Below, piece by piece: positions 24,401 to 35,651 of a stretch of DNA of 64,000 nt. The position numbers and the translations under genes are program-made. Position 1 is the stretch's first letter, and each line of letters starts with the position of its first letter. Origin of the DNA: Populus alba (lineage: Eukaryota > Streptophyta > Magnoliopsida > Malpighiales > Salicaceae); contig NC_133300.1 of assembly GCF_005239225.2 (NCBI RefSeq), forward strand, positions 15,467,875 to 15,531,874, given 5' to 3'. The notes beneath the pieces are model-generated. The model saw nothing but the letters and a program-made list of their open reading frames with translations, had not been told where the DNA came from and made no database searches.

Positions 24401-25752
24401 CTCCTAGTACCACATCCAATCACAGCCCTGGTGTGAAGATCCTGAAATAGACAATACAATGGCCAAAAACACACAGTACGATTAAGGGAATCAATGATTT
24501 GAGGAACATATAACAAGTCATAGTCAAGTGAAGGGACAACTAACACATGATCAAGACTTAATGAGGATGTAAGAGATAAAGACCCTTCTCCTATAACTCG
24601 GGAAGTGGTGCCATTGGCACTGACAATATGTGTTTGGCTGGAAGGTGTGACAAAGTGTACCCCAATAAGACTAGATGTCATGTGATCCGTTGCACCAGTG
24701 TCAATAATCCAAGATCTATTACCAGTAAGTGAGGATGTGTAAGAATTACCTGCAGCAACAAAGGCCTTGGAGTTAGTTGTACCTGATGGGATTTCCAATG
24801 AAGTCTCCTGTAATGACTGGGTAGATGCAAATGAGGCTCGATTTGAGTCCCTCTTGCGCCCTTTGTGAACCCATCCATCTGGATAACCAATGATCTCATA
24901 ACAGCCTTTAATTGTGTGATTATCTAAACCACATTTGGTACATTTAATTGGAGGTTTGTTACGAGCAAGGTCGGCATTGTAGTTGTGCAGTCGAGATTGT
25001 CTGGACCTGACAACGGCAAGAGCTGTGGCTTCGGAGGTTACACCTGCTTCAGACATGGTTCCTTGTCGGTTACTTTCTCGTTTAATATGTGCGTATGCAA
25101 CCTCAAGTTCTAGCTTTGGCTCCATCCTCAAAATCTCTCCTCGGACTTGATCAAAATTATTGTCCAAACCTGCAAGAAATATATAAACTCCAAGACGATC
25201 AACTTCTTTTCATCTAGTTTCAATGTCTGACGGATGCTCCATGGTGCTTGGACTTAATTGATCAAGCTCCTGAAAAATCTCAGTGAGCTCACTGTAATAT
25301 TTGGCAACTGAAACACCCATCTGTCTCATTATGAATGATCTTTTGTGAAGGTCGTAAATCTTAGCTTCATAAGCCCCATCTGAAAATGTTTGTTTGATTG
25401 CATCCCAGACTTGTTTTGCTGTGTCATAACGAATAAACCTTTTAATCTGATTCGGTTGCATGGCGTCAAATAACCAACTCTTGACTTGGCAATCTGCTGC
25501 ATGCCATTTATTAAATGTGGGATTTGTAACTGCAGGTTGGGTGATATCACCAGTCAGATGACCATGTTTTTCTCGCCCAGCTATCTTCATCTCTATGATT
25601 TGATGCCATAGAGAATAGTTATTCTCATCCAGTTTGATTCCTGCAGAGAAATTAGATGTGTCACTCTGCAACGTGACTATTTGTGTGGTAGTGTTGGAGT
25701 CTACTGACATGAAGGATTTATTGGTGTTTACTGAACCATCATCATCTGCCAT
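21414..25752 (-). pseudogene. Copia-2 gag-pol, heavily interrupted
   Basis: ATG 25752 starts a gag with LDENNYSLWHQIIEMKI and an RTAKQVWDAI-like helix. A CCHC-type knuckle follows (CTKCGLDNHTIKGCYE, near 24920), then protease (IIDTGATDHMTSS, near 24700), pre-integrase (LWHRRLGHASFG), integrase ([25 protein letters not shown]), RT (YKxxARLVAKGYTQ region near 22760; IVYVDDMVVIGN, near 22370) and RNase H (SRSSAEAEYRGMA, near 21770). About ten nonsense codons and two one-base deletions (near 23580 and 22770) break it. Nearly all stops are TAG/TAA at a Gln position, TGA at an Arg position or TAG at a Trp position. In RNase H the usual DQLADVLTK is changed to DQLVYALTK. Confidence 0.9.
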
Positions 25753-25977
25753 GATTTTGGCTTAGAAGTGATGAGAGAGGAAGAAGTAGAGAGAACAAAC
25801 AGAGTAATTTGATTTGTGTAATTTGGTTGAGGGAACAATGAACAGTGGTTGTAAAGGGTGACTAATGTTTGCTGCTACGAAATCACTGCTACTGTGAAGG
25901 GTGCTAACGGCTGCTGTGGCGAAAGCGATTTTTGGAACTAGGGCAAGAGACAGTCAAGATCGACTGCTCTGATACCA

Positions 25978-26185
25978 TATCAGAATTGGTGATTGTAATA
26001 TTCTCTTATTCATTTTTTGTATAACAGCAGACGTGAATATATATACATAGACTGGGAGACTATTTAGGAATATTTTATGAGCCTATAATCTTGCAGCCTA
26101 TAATCTTGCAGAATCACATAATAGATTCTCACTAATTAGGAATATATATAGCTCATACTAATTAGGAATATACAGCTCATTGACA
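25978..26185 (-). repeat. Copia-2 5' LTR
   Basis: 208 bp. The minus-strand primer-binding site TGGTATCAGAGC lies at 25966-25977. Confidence 0.92.
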
Positions 26186-26615
26186 AGGAGCCTCTAAAGA
26201 ACCCATCTTTTTTGAGAAACTTAAGTTCCATTCGCTTAATAACACAAGTCCACGACTGAGTTTTCGAGCAATTGGCGAAATATCAACCCATGAAGATTTT
26301 ATGGGAAAACCCAGTTTTATTTTTTTGAGAAATAGTGATAGTACTAAAGGGAATCGGTGTGCTGGATTTTTCCCAAGAGGGTATGTGAGTGTAGCTGAGG
26401 CAGTGTCATCAATAGATGTTGAAGATAATGTGTCTGGTGCCGATGAAGTGCGAGAATTACAGAAAGAAATGAGGAAAGAAGAGGAGCACTTTAGGAGGAG
26501 GAGGCTACATGCTAACCCTGGAATAGGGTCAAGGAAGCATAGGGTCTTAAGGAGAAGGCAAGTGAAGATTGAGGCGGAAGCATGGGAACTGGCAACGAAA
26601 GAATATAAGGAGCTT

Positions 26616-27291
26616 TGTCGAATGTTGAATGGGGTTTTTCTGGATTTCTTTTTTATATATTATTAGTTTTTACTTTCAGTCCAAGTGCTTCTGCTGTTCA
26701 TAGTTCCAGGGAGGACACTAAATATGCAGGTAGGAAAAACAATTTAGTGTAAGATCCTTTAGATACTAAGTTTTTACAATTTTGTCATTATGTATCAAAC
26801 TTTTCATATCACGGGCCTTATTAAGGTGAATATTCTATTACGCCTCTCTCTTTTGAGCTACAATTTCTTCAAAGCATGGACATGGTGGTGGACTCATAAG
26901 AGTGACATTTCAACTTTCCTTTGTCAGAGCTCATCTCATGTTTGGACATTGTTTCACTATGGATTTATACTTTTGCATTTCCCTGTTGGGGATAGCAATT
27001 ATCTTTATCATTTCAATTATGCGTGTTCTTGTTTGTGCCTTTGTTTAAGTTTTTACTTAGTTTAGACTTTAAAGGCACGCGTAACACTTTGCTCTACTGT
27101 CTCTTCTGACTATGGGAGTTGCTTCCTCTTTTCTTTTCCTTTTTTTCTTTTAAAAAAAAAAAGAACTATACAATGAAGAGATATTTAGGTGTACCATTCT
27201 TAATCCATTTTTTGGACCTCCTAACTCTTCAGTCTTGTTCTCTTTCTTTGAACTGAGGACTGAATCTGTAACAGTTTCTGTGATGAAACAG
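26616..27291 (+). other. Copy A intron 1 remnant
   Basis: Non-coding sequence parallel to 34972-35651 of copy B, up to the acceptor AAACAG at 27286-27291. The splice donor is missing because of the deletion ending at 26615. The open frames here, on both strands, run out of exon 2 and are not separate genes. Confidence 0.7.
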
Positions 27292-28202
27292 ATTAGAATA
27301 CACAATATCTTGGAGAAAACAAGGAAGAAAAAGGAAAAGGCTAATGATAACAAGAATGGTGTAGAAGGTGAATCCCCTGCTGTCATGAAGGAACAAGAAG
27401 ACCTAAGAAAAAAGGTTACTGATTTGATTAAAAAACAAAAGCTGCCAGCTGTGAGGAAGATTGTGAAGGGGAAGGATGCTTCAAAACCATGGAATGCAGA
27501 TGCTAGGGCTAAGGTCTGTGTGCTTGTAATCATTGATAAAGGCTAATTTTCTTGAACAAATGTATCGTGTCCGAATTTGATTTCTGTCCTTGCACTTTGC
27601 AGGTTGGAAGCCGTCTAATTGAATTGCTGTTACAAACAGCTTATATACAGCCTCCCTGTGATCAGTTAGCTGATAGTCCATCTGAACCTCGACCTGCATT
27701 TGTACATACGTTCCGAACTGTGTCATATGAAAATAAGTATGGAGTCATTCTTTAATTGACTCGATGAGCTCAATTTATCTTTTCTTCCTTGTAATTGCTT
27801 CTAATTGATGCACAATGGCCTTTTCTTAAACAGGAAGGGCGCAAAAAAATATGGTGTTATTCATTGTGACCCATTAGTCCTCATAGGCCTAGAGAAAACT
27901 GTGAGTAACCCTGTCATATTTTATTCTTCTAGTGATATCTAGTTTTCATATTTTATCATCCTTTATGACATGAACATGTGTCGGGTGCCATATACTTTCA
28001 AAGCAGATAGGTTAGTTTCTAGATTTTAGAGCTGAAACAGATAAGATTTGTAGGCAATTTCCATGGTGCCTCTTAAGTTGCAGATGTTTGTCTTTCATTC
28101 TTTTTTCTTGCACAAGTCATAAAAATGTTGTTTCTCCAAACAGGCTAGGCACATGGTGATTCCTTATATGCCAATGTTGGTGCCACCACTTAGATGGAGA
28201 GG

Positions 28203-29105
28203 GTATGCTAACTTGTTTTATATTTACAGTTTTTCCACGATTGTCTTGTTTTAATTTTATATTTTCTAGTTGGATATATTCCAAGTTCAGAATTTTTAAC
28301 ATAGTGTTTTGGTTATTTCTGCTTGATGCCTGGAGCTGTTTTCAATTTTCATGTCAAGTTAAATGCTTAAAATGGTAAATAGATGAAGGGATGAATCTCT
28401 GATTATAAAGACTGGAATTCCAATCCCAATTTCAGCTAATTGAAATTAACATTTCAGCATGTTTCAAGGCTCTGCCTCTCCATTTCTGTAGGCTCTGCCT
28501 CTCCATTTCTGTAACCTTCATTGGAAGGGAAACTAATTGTCTTGCAGGTGTTTATTGAAAACATGGTGATTGTGAGATATGCGATGGAAGGTTTTGTCTA
28601 GGATTCTCAACAAAACGGAGAACACTGTCTTTAAATATTGAAGAGCATTTGCTAACCACAGTCATGTCTAATACCGGAAAATTAACATTATTGCCACAGG
28701 CAGGAGAATTTAGGGATTGCTATGGAATTCTTTATTATAATGTTTTTGATGTTAAAGGGAGAGGTATACTTCATGGAAAAGAATGGTTGGCAGTTAGAGA
28801 TAAAATATAGAGAAAGAAAAGGTGTTAGGTTTTCTACAAGGATGCTGTGGTGGATTATCTTAGCGCAAGAAAAGATAAGAGTATCGAATTGTTGTTTTCA
28901 TGTGACGTCAGACATTTAGTTCATTTAGGATTAGGATAGTACATAGAGAACTTGATTGAAGTAGTTTAGTTTCTTTAGGTGAAGATTCATATATAGGTAT
29001 TTATTTCAAATTTCAAATGTGCCAGAAGCGCAAGGAGACAACAGCTGATTACATGGGAGAAATGGCACAAACTGAGATTTTTGAACCTTAATATTTTTTG
29101 AACCT
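28203..29105 (+). other. Downstream part of duplication copy A, no gene seen
   Basis: Non-coding and parallel to 36572-37440 of copy B at high identity. Copy A has a 24-bp tandem duplication (AGGCTCTGCCTCTCCATTTC.. twice, about 28468-28515) that is single in copy B. No further RPOT exon can be recognised here. The junction with copy B is near 29090-29110. Confidence 0.65.
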
Positions 29106-29801
29106 TAATAAACAATTCTCACGATTCTTTATTTTAAGAGCTTGTTTATTATTGTGGTAATATTATTGTTGTAAAAATTATTTTTTAAATTATTTTTTAT
29201 TTAAAAATACATTAAAATAATATTTTTTATTTTTTAAAAATTATTTTTGATATAGTACATTAAAATAATATATAAAAAAACTTAATTTATTTAAAATATA
29301 TATTTTTAAAATATAAAAACAAACATACAATCTACCCGACAACCTGTTAAATCAAATCATTAGGAAAGGCGGCATCCTTAATTCGTTACTTTTACGTAAA
29401 ATGTGTTTGTTTTTTTCTTCTCAAAAAGCAGAAAACCACCTTCGATGTGCAATGCAACATTTCATGCCCCTTCTAGTCCTGGAGTCATGGCAACACAAGT
29501 AGTGAAAAGAGAGAAACAAACAAGACGATTTCGCCAAAAACCCAAAGAAGGTTTATGCAGGGTTTAAGGCGGCCGGTATGCTAATACCACTACCATACCC
29601 TCTCTATGAACTCATTTCTTTTCTCAAGTTGCAGTACCCGCGCATTTCAATTCATCTCTCAATCACTTCAATTCCATTTTTTTTTTTTTTTCATTTCCTG
29701 TAAATAGAGGGCCAACTCCCATATATTTTGTACCAAAATTTTTGATCCTTTGATTACTTTTGATAAGAAACCCAAAATCTATCTCTAAACCATCCACAGT
29801 T
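29106..29801 (+). other. Start of duplication copy B: upstream and leader of the second RPOT fragment
   Basis: Begins with the same AACAATTCTC..TTTATTTTAAGAG sequence that opens copy A host DNA at 14251. It includes ATGCAACATTTCATGCCCC and the leader CCCAAAGAAGG..GGCGGCCGG shared with copies A and C. Non-coding. Confidence 0.65.
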
Positions 29802-30089
29802 ATGTGGAGAAACGTCGCAAAACAAGCCACTTTGAAATCCCAATCAAAGCCCCTCAATTTCCCTTCATTTCCAAGAACTTGCAGCTTTTTAGGAGCCTCT
29901 AAAGAACCCATCTTTTTTGAGAAACTCAAGTTCCATGCGCTTAATAACACAAGTCCACGACTGAGTTTTCGAGCAATTGGCGAAATATCAACCCATGAAG
30001 ATTTTATGGGAAAACCCAGTTTTATTTTTTTGAGAAATAATGATAGTACTAATGGGAATCGCTGTGCTGGATTTTGTCCAAGAGGGTAT

Positions 30090-30462
30090 TGTTGGTGGGA
30101 GAAACCACTGGTGGTGGCTTTGAGACACTCAGAGGGGATAAAACACACTGTTTTATTACACAAAACCGAAGCTTACAATTACACAAATCAAAAGCTTAAT
30201 ACACGCCCTCTCTCTCTTCTATTCTCTTACTAGTGTTTCTCTCAATTCTCTCCACACACATTAACAGAGGCTGGGCACTCTATTTATACACGAAATTAAA
30301 ACAAGACTTTTCAACTATTCTAGGTGTGAAGGCGGCTGGCGGCTGGCGGCTGTGGCAGCTGGTGGCTGGCGGCTGCGGCTGGTCGGCGATTGGAGGCTGG
30401 TGGCTGGTGGCTGGTTGCCTTCCTTGACCTTCTGGGAGCTTCTGGATTGAGTTTATTCAACA
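30090..30462 (-). repeat. Copia-3 3' LTR
   Basis: 373 bp, with GC-rich GGCTGGCGGCTG-type repeats at about 30331-30416. Outer edge abuts GGTAT. Confidence 0.92.
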
Positions 30463-33266
30463 AATCTCCCCTTTAAACTCAATCGAGGGATGTCATGCCA
30501 AGCATGAACACTTCTTCCTTCAATGCCTTCTTTCTGCTTGTACCCTTTATCCACTAATTTGGCTTTCGTCTTGTAGACCTTTTTGACACCTATTGCTTTC
30601 TTCTTTTTTGGTGGATCCTTATCTGCATGGAAACAAAATAGAGTTGTATCTTCCATAACCTGAGTGGTATCATACAACTCTTCAAGATTCCGCATCTTTC
30701 TTGGTCCTTCTGACGAGGATGCTGATGGTGGTGTTGATGATGATGCTCCTGGTGTGTTCCTTCTGTTAAATACAGGGAATCTGTGTACCGGACTTTGTGG
30801 TTCAGCTGCTGGTATAAACACTGGACTTTGTGGTTCAGCTGCTGGCACAATCGGTTCTTCGACAAGTACTGTTGGTACTTCTTCACCTTCAAGGATCAAA
30901 TCAGTGTTGATCCATCTGACTGCTTCTTGATCACCATTTCATTCCCAAGATTTATCTTCTTCAAAGATAACATCTCTACTCGTAATCACCTTCTTTGTGA
31001 TGGGATTATACAGTTTGTATCCCATCCTTCTTTCACCATATCCCACAAAGATGCATTTCTCGCTCTTATCATCGAGCTTTCTCCTTCTTGCATCTGGGAT
31101 CTTTGCATATGCCACACAACCAAAGACTCGTAGATGAGTAACACTTGGTTTGTGACCACTCCATGCTTCTTCTGGAGTGACTCCTTGCAAACTTCTGGTT
31201 GGGCAGCGATTCAGTAGATACACTGCACATGATACAGCTTCAGCCCAGTATTGCTTGGGCAGCTTCTTTGCTTTGAGCAAACTTCTAGCCATGTCAAGAA
31301 TCGTGCGATTCTTCCTTTCTGCTACACCATTCAGCTGTGGTGTATAAGCTGGCGTTGTTTGATGTCTGATGCCTTGTTGTGTACAATAGGCTTCAAAGTC
31401 ATTGGCTGTATATTCTCCTCCTTGATCAGATCTTACTGTTCTGATCGTATAACCAGTTTGCTTCTCCACAATTGCTTTAAAATCTTTAAAACAATTGAAT
31501 ACTTCTGACTTCCTCTTCAGAAAGTATATCCACGTTTTTCTACTAAAATCATCAGTAAAAGTGAGGAAGTACCTATTTTGTCCAGTCGACATAGGCGTGA
31601 TTGGGCCACACACATCTGTGTGTACTAACTCCAGTGGCCTCTTTGCTCTCCAGTTGACTTCTTTGACAAAACTGGATCTGTGATGTTTGCTGAGGACACA
31701 ACTCTCACAGACTTCATCTGGATGATCAATGTGAGGCAAACCTTTGACCATCTTCTTGCTTGCTAGCATCTTCAAACTCGTGAAATTCAGATGTCCAAGC
31801 CTCAGGTGCCAAAGCCATTCTTCACTGTTGGTGATGGCACTCAAACACCTTGCTGCATCATACTGGATGTTCAAAGGAAACATCCTGTTCTTGGACATTT
31901 TCACGTAGGCCATTAATCTCCAATTGTTGTCTCTAATTGCCAGATGACAATTCTCCGAGTAAAAAGTATAGCCTCTCTCCAAAAGTTGACCTAAGCTGAT
32001 CAGGTTCTGCTTTATGGCTGGGACATAATACACATTGGCGATGTAGCTGGAATCGCCATTCTTCAACTTAATTGGGATGCTGCCTTTACCTTTGAATGGA
32101 ACCTTTGTGGTATCTCCAAAAGTAACTAGACCTTGCTTGGTCTCATCTAGATTACTAAATAACTCTCGGTAGCCACACATATGATTGCTGGCTCCAGTAT
32201 CTAGATACCATATCTCCTCTTGTTTCTCGCCATGTCCTTGTTGGACAAGTAATGCAGATGCTTCTGTGTCATCTTTTGCTGCAAAGTTAGCATGCTCACG
32301 TATCTCTAACGGAGCTTTGCTTCTGCATTCAGTGCTATAGTGCCCAAATTGATTGCAACTATAACATTGGATGTTCCTCTTGTCACGGTTATTGTAACCG
32401 CCTCCTCTTCCTCTGGGAGTGAATGCATGTTGGCCTCGACCTCCTCTGGTGGTGTTTCTGCCACCTCTTCCTCTAAAACTTGTATTCCAAGAACCTCTTC
32501 CTTGGAATTGCTGGAATCCTCCTCTGGATTGTTGACTTCCTCCTTGAGTGGTATATCCACCACTTGTTGAAGTGTCCCCTTGCTCATATCTGTCTTTGAG
32601 AGACAGCTTTGCTTGTAAGGCATGCTCAATTGCCTTTTCTCCATTTCGCTTTACAATCTTCTGCTCATGAGCTTGCAAAGAACTCATAAGCTCATCAACC
32701 GTCAACTTGTCCACATCTTTGGACTCTTCAATTGCGACAACAACAAAATCGAATTTTGGATCTAGGGATCTCAAAATTTTTTCAGTGATTCGAGCATCGA
32801 TGATGGCTTCTCCATTTCTCCTCATCTGGTTGACTATCACCATAATCCTTGTGTGATAATCAGAAATAGACTCCGAGGACTTCATTTGCAATAACTCAAA
32901 TTCACCTCGCAAAGATTGAAGACGAATCTTCTTGATTCTGTCAGCACCTTTGTATTTCTGTTGGAGAGCCTCCCATATATCATGTGATGTTTCAGCGGAA
33001 GCTATGATCTCGAATGTATCTTCATCAAGACCTTGCTAGATGATGGTCTTGGCTTTGTTGTCCTTCTTTCTGTTGACTTTCAAGGCTTGCTTCTGTGCCT
33101 CTTGTAAAACATCTTCTCTTTCGTTGGACTCTGGTTCATCATAACCAGTTTGTACAATATCCAAACACTCTTATGACCCAAGAAATGCCTTCAATCTGAT
33201 GCACCAACTATCATAGTTGTCTTTGGTCAGCTTTGGAATGAGTGTATGTGTACCTTTTGTAGTCAT
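30453..33266 (-). pseudogene. Copia-3 gag-protease-integrase frame with RT/RNase H deleted
   Basis: The minus-strand frame starts at ATG 33266 (gag, DNYDSWCIRLKAFLG). Two stops interrupt early gag (TAA near 33173, TAG near 33037). A long open stretch from 32912 to 30939 then carries gag ([14 protein letters not shown]), a CCHC knuckle ([14 protein letters not shown], near 32370), protease ([12 protein letters not shown], near 32200), pre-integrase ([12 protein letters not shown]) and integrase ([29 protein letters not shown]). After a TGA at 30939 the frame continues through a Pro/Ser-rich linker to VYKTK and KGYKQKEG, two scraps of RT. It then jumps to the 3' LTR. The RT catalytic YxDD and all of RNase H are missing. 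Confidence 0.9.
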
Positions 33267-33845
33267 TTTGCTCTTTTAATGACTATATCGCCTTCTGGAA
33301 GCCGAATTTGGCCAAACGGACACTGTAGATCGATCCGGAATGGTCCAAATAGTAGGGAACCGGTCTGACTTTGAAGAAATCGGGTCAGAAAATGGGTGAA
33401 CCGGTCCAAAAAATCACTTCTGTACGGCGGGCGGTTCGCTGGGTTGAACCGGGAATATTCTGTGGAATATTCGGGGAATATTCGGGGGAATATTCTCTCG
33501 CTCGGCTCGGCTGGAAGCGGCTCGGCTCGGATCGGGGGGTCGGCTCGGCTAGGACTCGGCGTGTGGCTCGGCGTATACTGCTCGGCGTGGCTCAATATGG
33601 CGCACGTGTGGCTCAGTCGTCTTCAACCTCGGGGCGCGTCAATGCGCGTGGGAGAACAGTTCAGTATCTTCAGGAGGCGCGTGTGGCTCACCGAGGTCTC
33701 CGATCGGGCTGATTCTTGTGACAGTGAGTTCGTCTTGATGATCTCTACACTTTGGAATGATCAAAACTTGTTTTGGACAACTTTGAAAATTCGGATATAC
33801 CCCAAAACTCTTCTGTTTTCCGACGAACGGAGCTCTGATACCAAT

Positions 33846-34211
33846 TGTTGGTGGGAGAAACCACTGGTGGTGGCTTTGAGACACTCAGAGGGGATAAAAC
33901 ACACAGTTTTATTACACAAAACCGAAGCTTACAATTACACAAATCAAAAGCTTAATACACGCCCTCTCTCTCTTCTATTCTCTTACTAGTGTTTCTCTCA
34001 ATTCTCTCCACACACATTAACAGAGGCTGGGCACTCTATTTATACACGAAATTAAAACAAGACTTTTCAACTATTCTAGGTGTGAAGGCGGCTGGCGGCT
34101 GTGGCAGCTGGTGGCTGGCGGCTGCGGCTGGTCGGCTATTGGAGGTTGGTGGCTGGTGGCTGGTTGCCTTCCTTGACCTTCTGGGAGCTTCTGGATTGAG
34201 TTTATTCAACA
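33846..34211 (-). repeat. Copia-3 5' LTR
   Basis: 366 bp, one 7-bp repeat unit shorter than the 3' LTR and otherwise nearly identical. Primer-binding site at about 33832-33843 (minus strand). Confidence 0.92.
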
Positions 34212-34744
34212 GGTATGTGAGTGTAGCTGAGGCAGTGTCATCAACAGATGTTGAAGATAATGTGTCTGGTGCCGATGAAGTGCAAGACTTGCTGCCAGAA
34301 ATGAGGAAAGAAGAGGAGAAAGAGGAGCACTTTAGGAGGAGGAGGCTACATGCTAACCCTGGAATAGGGTCAAGGAAGCTTAGGGTCTTAAGGAGAAGGC
34401 AAGTGAAGATTGAGGCGGAAGCATGGGAAATGGCAACGAAAGAATATAAGGAGCTTTTGAAGGATATGTGTGAGCATAAGTTGGCTCCTAATTTGCCATA
34501 TATGAAGAGTTTGTTCCTTTGTTGGTTTGAGCCTTTTACAGATGCAATTGCGAAAGAGCAGGAGTTGATTAGAACGGGGAAGAGTAGGCAGGGTTATGCT
34601 CCGTATTTTGATCTGTTGCCAGCTGACAAGATGTCTGTTATTGCAATGCATCAACTCGCAGCAATGGTAATGACAGGTGGGGAACATGGATGTGCAAGAG
34701 TTGTGACTGCTGCTTGTATGATTGGTGATGCAATTGAGCAGGAG

Positions 34745-35651
34745 GTAAGTAAGTTTTAATGTTTTATTTGCTTATTTTTACTTGCGGTTCAATAAAAATA
34801 TTGAAAGATAAGGGAAAACATAAAGTTTCTTAAATTTACTTTTAGACAACCTTCATCTGAGGTGATGAACTAGGAAGAAAGATGAAAGTTACTATGTACA
34901 ATTATGAGATAAAAATATGGAGCTAGTAGTGCCTGGAAAATTAGATTTTGAAGTTACGTCCCGTAAAGTTTTGTCGAATGTTGAATGGGGTTTTTCTGGA
35001 TTTCTTTTTTATATATCTATAGTTTTTACTTTCAGTCCAAGTTCTTCTTCTGTTCATGGTTCCAGGGAGGACACTAAATGTAGGTACGAAAAACAATGTG
35101 TAGTGTAAGATCCTTTAGATGCTAAGTTTTTACAATTTTTTCATTATGTGTTAAACTTTTCATATCATGGGCCTTATTAGGCTGAATATTCTATTACGCG
35201 TTTCTTGTTTGAGCTACAATTTCTTCAAAGCATGGGCATGGTGGACTCATAAGAGTGACATTCAACTTTCCTTTGTCTGAGCTCATCTCATGTTTCGACA
35301 TTGTTTCACTATGGATTTATACTTTTGCATTTCCCTGTTGGAGACAGCAATTATCTTTATCATTTCAATTATGTGTGTTCTTGTTTGTGCCTTTGTTTTG
35401 TAAGTTGTTTAAGTTTTTCTGTTAGTTTAGACTTTAAAGGCACGCGTGACACTTTGCTCTACTGTCTCTTCTGACTATGAGAGGTGCTTCCTCTTTTATT
35501 TTCCTTTTTTTATAGAAAAAAAGAACTATACAATGAAGAGATATTTAGGTCTACTATTCTTAATCCATTTTTTGGACCTCCTAACTCTTCAGTCTTGTTC
35601 TCTTTCTTTGAACCGAGGACTGAATCTGTAACAGTTTCTGTGATGAAACAG
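34745..35651 (+). other. RPOT copy B intron 1
   Basis: Bounded by GTAAGTAAG at 34745 and AAACAG at 35646-35651. It contains the 515-bp block that copy A has lost (34457-34971 overlaps exon end and intron start). No gene seen. Confidence 0.7.

Larger units (their letters stand above)
21195..26185 (-). mobile_element. Copia-2: Ty1/copia retrotransposon inserted in RPOT exon 1
   Basis: The LTRs lie at 21195-21405 and 25978-26185 and differ by about seven substitutions and a 4-bp TA indel, so it is older than copia-1 or gypsy-1. The target repeat is AGGAG (21190-21194, 26186-26190). Copy B shows the uninterrupted sequence at about 29891-29900. On the minus strand the LTR begins TGTCAATGA and ends TCTGATA, with primer-binding site TGGTATCAGAGC directly after it. 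The polypurine tract is GAGGGGGAG before the 3' LTR (21406-21414). Confidence 0.93.
21101..28202 (+). pseudogene. RPOT-like phage-type RNA polymerase, 5' exons only (copy A), interrupted by copia-2
   Basis: Exon pieces: 21101-21194 joined to 26191-26615, then 27292-27513, 27603-27736, 27834-27900 and 28144-28202. The start MWTNVAKQATLKSQ and later LRRRQVKIEAEAWE, KKQKLPAVRKIV, GSRLIELLLQTAYIQPP, YGVIHCDPLVL and [15 protein letters not shown] match the N-terminal part of plant mitochondrial/plastid T7-like RNA polymerases. Those enzymes are nuclear-encoded and transcribe organelle DNA. Copy A is broken three ways. Copia-2 splits exon 1 at 21195. A 515-bp deletion relative to copy B (junction 26615/26616) removes the end of exon 1 and its splice donor. 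The fingers/palm catalytic exons are absent downstream. Confidence 0.82.
30090..34211 (-). mobile_element. Copia-3: non-autonomous copia element lacking most of RT and RNase H
   Basis: LTRs at 30090-30462 and 33846-34211 (373 and 366 bp; the 7-bp difference is in a GGCTGGC repeat). Target repeat GGTAT (30085-30089, 34212-34216). Copy A shows the empty site at about 26380. The LTR starts TGTTGGTGGG on the plus strand and ends TTCAACA. The minus-strand primer-binding site TGGTATCAGAGC follows two bases after the 5' LTR; the polypurine tract AAAGGGGAGATT precedes the 3' LTR. At 4.1 kb it is short, because RT and RNase H are deleted. It belongs to the same family as copia-4 at 60915. Confidence 0.93.

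Noticed and set aside
27150..27533. Minus-strand frames opposite RPOT exon 2 (also 35510-35893)
   Set aside because: They are antisense shadows of a real exon. Conservation between copies comes from the segmental duplication.
33371..33989. Plus-strand frame of up to 197 codons
   Set aside because: It reads antisense through the copia-3 leader and into its LTR, and the equivalent in copia-4 is not conserved.
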